DNA of 64,000 bases from an uncultured Bacteroidales bacterium (lineage in GTDB: Bacteria > Bacteroidota > Bacteroidia > Bacteroidales > P3): assembly GCA_949291555.1 (NCBI GenBank), contig CASEWE010000001.1, positions 124,001 to 188,000 of the forward strand, given 5' to 3'. The position numbers were made by a program, and so were the translations under genes. This document shows positions 60,673 through 64,000 of the stretch, piece after piece. How positions within the stretch are numbered: position 1 is the stretch's first letter; each line of letters opens with the position of its first letter. The notes under the pieces were generated by a model. It was not told where the DNA came from, did not search any database, and was given only the letters and a program-made list of their open reading frames with translations.

Positions 60673-63600
60673 TTACGGCAAGAGGGTCTTGAAGCGGAAG
60701 AAGGAGCCTTGGCTTTCCACAACCACAATCACTACCTTCATGCTCTGGGCCGTGGTGAGGATGACATTCTCGTTGCCCCTTACCACGTATTCTTCCAGAA
60801 GCGAGCCTTCCGTACCATAAACCCGTACACGGTCTATCTGAACGGCCGAAGGATTCATCAAGTGGATCTGGTTCTTGCTCGTGGTGATGAACAAGCCGGC
60901 AGCATCCAAGCCTTCATTGGCCACCGATTCGGTTTCAAACCCGTTCTGCGTTCCCCAGCCGCTGTAACGCCCGTCGGCGCATTGGGCCAGGACAGCCCAA
61001 CGGTAGGCCGTCTGGGGTTCCAGCCCGGTAAGCTCGTAAGTGGCTTCCGTAAGGTTTTCAACGCTATCCCACGAAGAAGCGGAAGCAGGGCGGTGGCGAA
61101 GGATGAAGAAATTGGCTTCTTCTTCCATGTCCCACAGCAGGGTGGCCGAAGTGGTCGTTACCCCTTCCACCCGCAAGTTGGTAGGCGCCGGGCAAGGAGG
61201 CATCACGCCAGTGGTGAACGTCACCGTTTCGCTCCAGTCGCTGGTGTCGCCTGCCGAGCAGATGCTGCGCACGCGCACTTCATAGGTGGTTTCGGCTTCC
61301 AAGCCATCGATTACGCCTTCCGTGCCGGCAAACACTTTGCTGCCTGCCGGAACATCGTCCCAGCGGATGGTCCATTCCACCTGGTAGTTATCGGCTTCCC
61401 CGGCCCAGCTTACGCTGGCCGACTGGTAGTCGATAGCCGTAGCCACTACATTGTACGGAGCAAAGCAGGTAAGGTCGAGCGTGGTGAACGGTTCGAAGTC
61501 CACCCAGCTGCTGGTATCGGTAACGGCCTCGCCGCAAACCGCCTGGATGCCGCCTTCATACTCGGTTACCCGGTTCAAGGGTTGCAAGACAAAGGTAGTG
61601 GCACCGTCCGGAACTTCGTAATAGGCCCATTCGCCGGCATTTTCCTGAACAGGACGGATGCGGATGCGGTATTGGGGCGCTTCCCCTTCCCAGGTCAAAC
61701 GGGCCGAGGAACGGGTGATCTCGCTGATTACCGGATTCGAAACCGGGTCGCAGATGCCCGTGCCGGTGGTGAAAGTTACCTGTTGCCAGGCCGTGGTGTC
61801 GTCTTCGCCGAGATAGGCCGCTACGCGGGCCGTGTAAGCGGTTCCTGCCTGCAATTGGTCGAAAGCGTAGGTCGTGGCCTGGGTGGAAACCTGAAGGTTC
61901 TGGTCTCCGCCCGAAAGCCCTACGATCCAAGTGTCGGCCATCAGGTCTTCTTCCCACACGATTTCAGCAGCATCGGTGGTGACATTCCGCGCTTTGAGCA
62001 AGCGGGCCACCGGACGGGTGTTGAGCACGCTCAAGCTGTCGATGTAGAGGATGTGGTTGAATTCCGGAGCCACTTCGCCATCGTCGGTCTTCTTGCCCCT
62101 TGCCATAAGCAAGAGGGTGATCTTGCCTTCAACGTCCGAAAGGTCTTTCTGGATCCACGTTTCTCCGCCTATCGAAGGCAGGGACTTGAAATCCATCCAA
62201 ACCAAGCTGTCTTCCAAACGGAAGGTATTCCCGCCATCGGTCGAAATCATCAAGGCGAACGCATAGGAAGAGTCGGTTTCGGCAACGGTTTCGAACACGC
62301 CCTGGTCGGTCATGTTGCCGAAAGCCATCTTCATGCGCAAAACAGTCCCGCCCTGGCCGTTAAGGCCGAAGAGGGGCGCTTGCGCCACCTGCCAGTTGTC
62401 GAAGTTGTTCATCTTGAACGTCAACGCCCCGTTGGAACCTTCTTCCGGCTTGGGATAACGGTTGGTCTTCCAGTCGTAGGCAATGTCATCGCCATAGAAG
62501 TAGTCCAAAAGGCCCGTGCTGAAAGTTTCGGGCAGGTCTTTCTGGTCGATGGCCCTCAGGGAACTCCAGCCATCGGGCATGTCGACCAAGGTATCGGTAG
62601 GACTCCACGAATAGGTATACACATCGAAATTGTCGAAGTCTTCAATGAAGCTGGGGTTGTAGCCCGAAGTGAATGTCCCGGTCGAAGACCATTCGCTGTT
62701 CAAGCCCGCCCCGCACACAGCGCGGACTTGCACGCCGTATACTTTCTGGCTCGAAAGGCCCGAAAGCGTGTAAGGGGCCTCGTTGGCTACAAGCGGCGCG
62801 CTCCAGGAGTCGAATTCGCCTTCTCCCGTCCGCAAGGCATACCGCAGGTTCCACTGGGTTTCCCCGCTCAGGGAGGCGCTCCAGTTCACAATGGCCGTGT
62901 CGCCGTAGGCCTGGCTCAAATAGGGCGTGCCGGGAACATCGCACAAAGCCAAGGCGGTAAGTTCGAGGCGGGAGAACCTCAACTCGCTCGCCGAGGTGTT
63001 GTAGGAAACGTAACGGATGCGCACCAAGGCCTGTTCGGCTCCGATGTAACCCCGGATGGGCACTTCGCCAAGGGAAGAAGAGGTGCTGTTCATGGTAAGC
63101 GCATGGATTTTGCCGTAGCTCGAGCCGTTGTCGGCGCTCACTTCCACCACGATCGAGTCGTTCGGGCCCAAATCGAAATAGAAGTCGGAGAAACTCATGC
63201 TGGTCGAAAGAAGCACGTAAGCGTCATCGGGGAAATCCATGGGCGGGAAAGCCAGGATGGCTTCGCGGCGGGCGCCCTCAGCGCTAGCTTCCATCTCGGC
63301 ATAAACGTAGGAATCGCTCCGGCCCCGGTAAACCACAAATCCTTCCGTGCCGGTCCAGCCGTAAGGCGCTTGCCCGTCTTGCATCTGGTCGAATTTGAGT
63401 TCGAACGGTATCTTGGCCTCGGTAATGGTTTCTTCCGGGGTGAACGTGGAAGAATACCCGCCGTCCGCGCTCTTGCTGAAAGCCCCGAAGTAGTACACGG
63501 TATTGTCGGTCAGCGCTACATCGCACGAGATATTGCTGGAAGCCGGACCCGCGTACAAGACAATGCCGCCGAAAGAACCGTCGGCTTTCTTGATGGTGTC

Positions 63601-64000
63601 GCCCGCCCCCGCGTCATCGGCCGGCGTGCCGAAATCGCCTTTGAAAAGGGGCACATTATACCGGCTTACGCCTTCTACCGTGGTCATGGCGATCAGGATG
63701 TCCTCGTTCTTTTCATTGGCTTCGGCCGAAAAAACCAGGTTTTCCAAGGATTGCGAAGTCAGCTCGAGGCTTGCCGGAGGATTGGTCCGGGTCGTGGCCG
63801 AATCGGTGAAGAGGTCGCTGTAGGCAACATTGGTACACTTGTAGTTGAAAACATATACCGCGTAGTAGTACTTCGTGTTGCCGTTCAAGACTTCCTCGCT
63901 GTTGGGGTCGGGATGCGAAACGGTGAAAGTGGTCTGCTCGTCGTCCACCCAATCCAAGCCGAAGCGGTCGTCTATGTCTTCCCGCAAAAGGACGGTAGCG
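60673..64000 (-). CDS. Large Fn3 T9SS cargo protein, N-terminus beyond the window
   Basis: About 1108 residues are visible; the frame is open to the window edge (reading ATVLLREDIDDRFGLDW), so the true start lies beyond 64000. Modules in order: Fn3-like parts, a jelly roll around 200-330 (YVLLSTSMSFSDFYFDLGPN), Fn3 modules, a cleaved-adhesin/choice-of-anchor region (SFIEDFDNFDVYTYSWSP to about 680), then three Fn3 modules beginning CDPVSNPVISEITRSSARL, CFAPYNVVATAIDYQSASV and CPAPTNLRVEGVTTTSATL. The C-terminus is a T9SS-like sorting domain (VRVYGTEGSLLEEYVVRG, ending FRFKTLLP). The same family as the 10267-14424 protein. Predicted surface protein. Confidence 0.88.
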   Translation of the reverse strand, partial: ATVLLREDIDDRFGLDWVDDEQTTFTVSHPDPNSEEVLNGNTKYYYAVYVFNYKCTNVAYSDLFTDSATTRTNPPASLELTSQSLENLVFSAEANEKNEDILIAMTTVEGVSRYNVPLFKGDFGTPADDAGAGDTIKKADGSFGGIVLYAGPASSNISCDVALTDNTVYYFGAFSKSADGGYSSTFTPEETITEAKIPFELKFDQMQDGQAPYGWTGTEGFVVYRGRSDSYVYAEMEASAEGARREAILAFPPMDFPDDAYVLLSTSMSFSDFYFDLGPNDSIVVEVSADNGSSYGKIHALTMNSTSSSLGEVPIRGYIGAEQALVRIRYVSYNTSASELRFSRLELTALALCDVPGTPYLSQAYGDTAIVNWSASLSGETQWNLRYALRTGEGEFDSWSAPLVANEAPYTLSGLSSQKVYGVQVRAVCGAGLNSEWSSTGTFTSGYNPSFIEDFDNFDVYTYSWSPTDTLVDMPDGWSSLRAIDQKDLPETFSTGLLDYFYGDDIAYDWKTNRYPKPEEGSNGALTFKMNNFDNWQVAQAPLFGLNGQGGTVLRMKMAFGNMTDQGVFETVAETDSSYAFALMISTDGGNTFRLEDSLVWMDFKSLPSIGGETWIQKDLSDVEGKITLLLMARGKKTDDGEVAPEFNHILYIDSLSVLNTRPVARLLKARNVTTDAAEIVWEEDLMADTWIVGLSGGDQNLQVSTQATTYAFDQLQAGTAYTARVAAYLGEDDTTAWQQVTFTTGTGICDPVSNPVISEITRSSARLTWEGEAPQYRIRIRPVQENAGEWAYYEVPDGATTFVLQPLNRVTEYEGGIQAVCGEAVTDTSSWVDFEPFTTLDLTCFAPYNVVATAIDYQSASVSWAGEADNYQVEWTIRWDDVPAGSKVFAGTEGVIDGLEAETTYEVRVRSICSAGDTSDWSETVTFTTGVMPPCPAPTNLRVEGVTTTSATLLWDMEEEANFFILRHRPASASSWDSVENLTEATYELTGLEPQTAYRWAVLAQCADGRYSGWGTQNGFETESVANEGLDAAGLFITTSKNQIHLMNPSAVQIDRVRVYGTEGSLLEEYVVRGNENVILTTAQSMKVVIVVVESQGSFFRFKTLLP

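Overview
The window looks like chromosomal DNA from an anaerobic member of the Bacteroidales. GC content is fairly high, estimated by eye at about 55%. Three things support this. Seven proteins carry type IX secretion (T9SS) features or C-terminal sorting domains, and a porQ gene is present. Many genes have promoter elements of the Bacteroidetes form TTG-N19-21-TAnnTTTG. There is also a lysine fermentation locus of the type known from Porphyromonas and relatives. Genus and species cannot be read from the sequence. No rRNA, phage, transposase or CRISPR array was seen.

Layout. Positions 1-5.8 kb hold a block of leftward genes for small exported proteins of unknown function, with a paralogous pair at its upstream end. 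Positions 6.2-21.2 kb are a T9SS cargo island: two giant leftward proteins with fibronectin-III-like modules, then rightward two Omp28-type thioredoxin-fold proteins and an S8 (subtilisin-like) protease. Positions 21.7-26.6 kb are a rightward run of kamC (MutS-like reactivase ATPase), kamD and kamE (lysine 5,6-aminomutase) and a CoA-transferase B subunit. The presumed partner of KamC, kamB, lies at 30.3-31.4 kb on the other strand, beyond an rlmI-like rRNA methyltransferase and a TPR/HTH regulator. A MATE transporter is divergent from kamB, and a tandem palindromic repeat carrying consensus promoters fills the space between them.

Positions 33.3-36.8 kb hold a copper P-type ATPase and a small outer-membrane barrel. 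Positions 37.2-46.3 kb are mostly housekeeping: initiator tRNA, der, an S4 RNA-binding protein with thiL, a split threonine/serine exporter, an overlapping hemerythrin / receiverless response regulator / HAD phosphatase operon, a Nif3-like protein and a zinc-ribbon coiled-coil protein. Positions 46.6-54.8 kb hold a GT2 glycosyltransferase, an S46 dipeptidyl-peptidase, porQ, a divergent PPDK-like protein and a TrmH-type methyltransferase. Positions 55.1-58.5 kb are a ppk1-ppx pair overlapping by four bases. Positions 58.7-64 kb return to T9SS cargo: a third Omp28-type protein and a large Fn3 protein cut off by the window end.

How the parts fit. The organism appears to live on peptides and amino acids. 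Secreted and surface proteases and a dipeptidyl-peptidase supply amino acids, lysine is fermented through the B12-dependent aminomutase, and T9SS displays the surface proteins. The most unusual non-coding signal is a structured repeat of about 83 bp at 5.79-5.93 kb and 31.5-31.65 kb. Its hairpin stem sequence differs between the two loci yet stays self-complementary, and a Bacteroidetes-type promoter inside it points at the neighbouring gene in both places.
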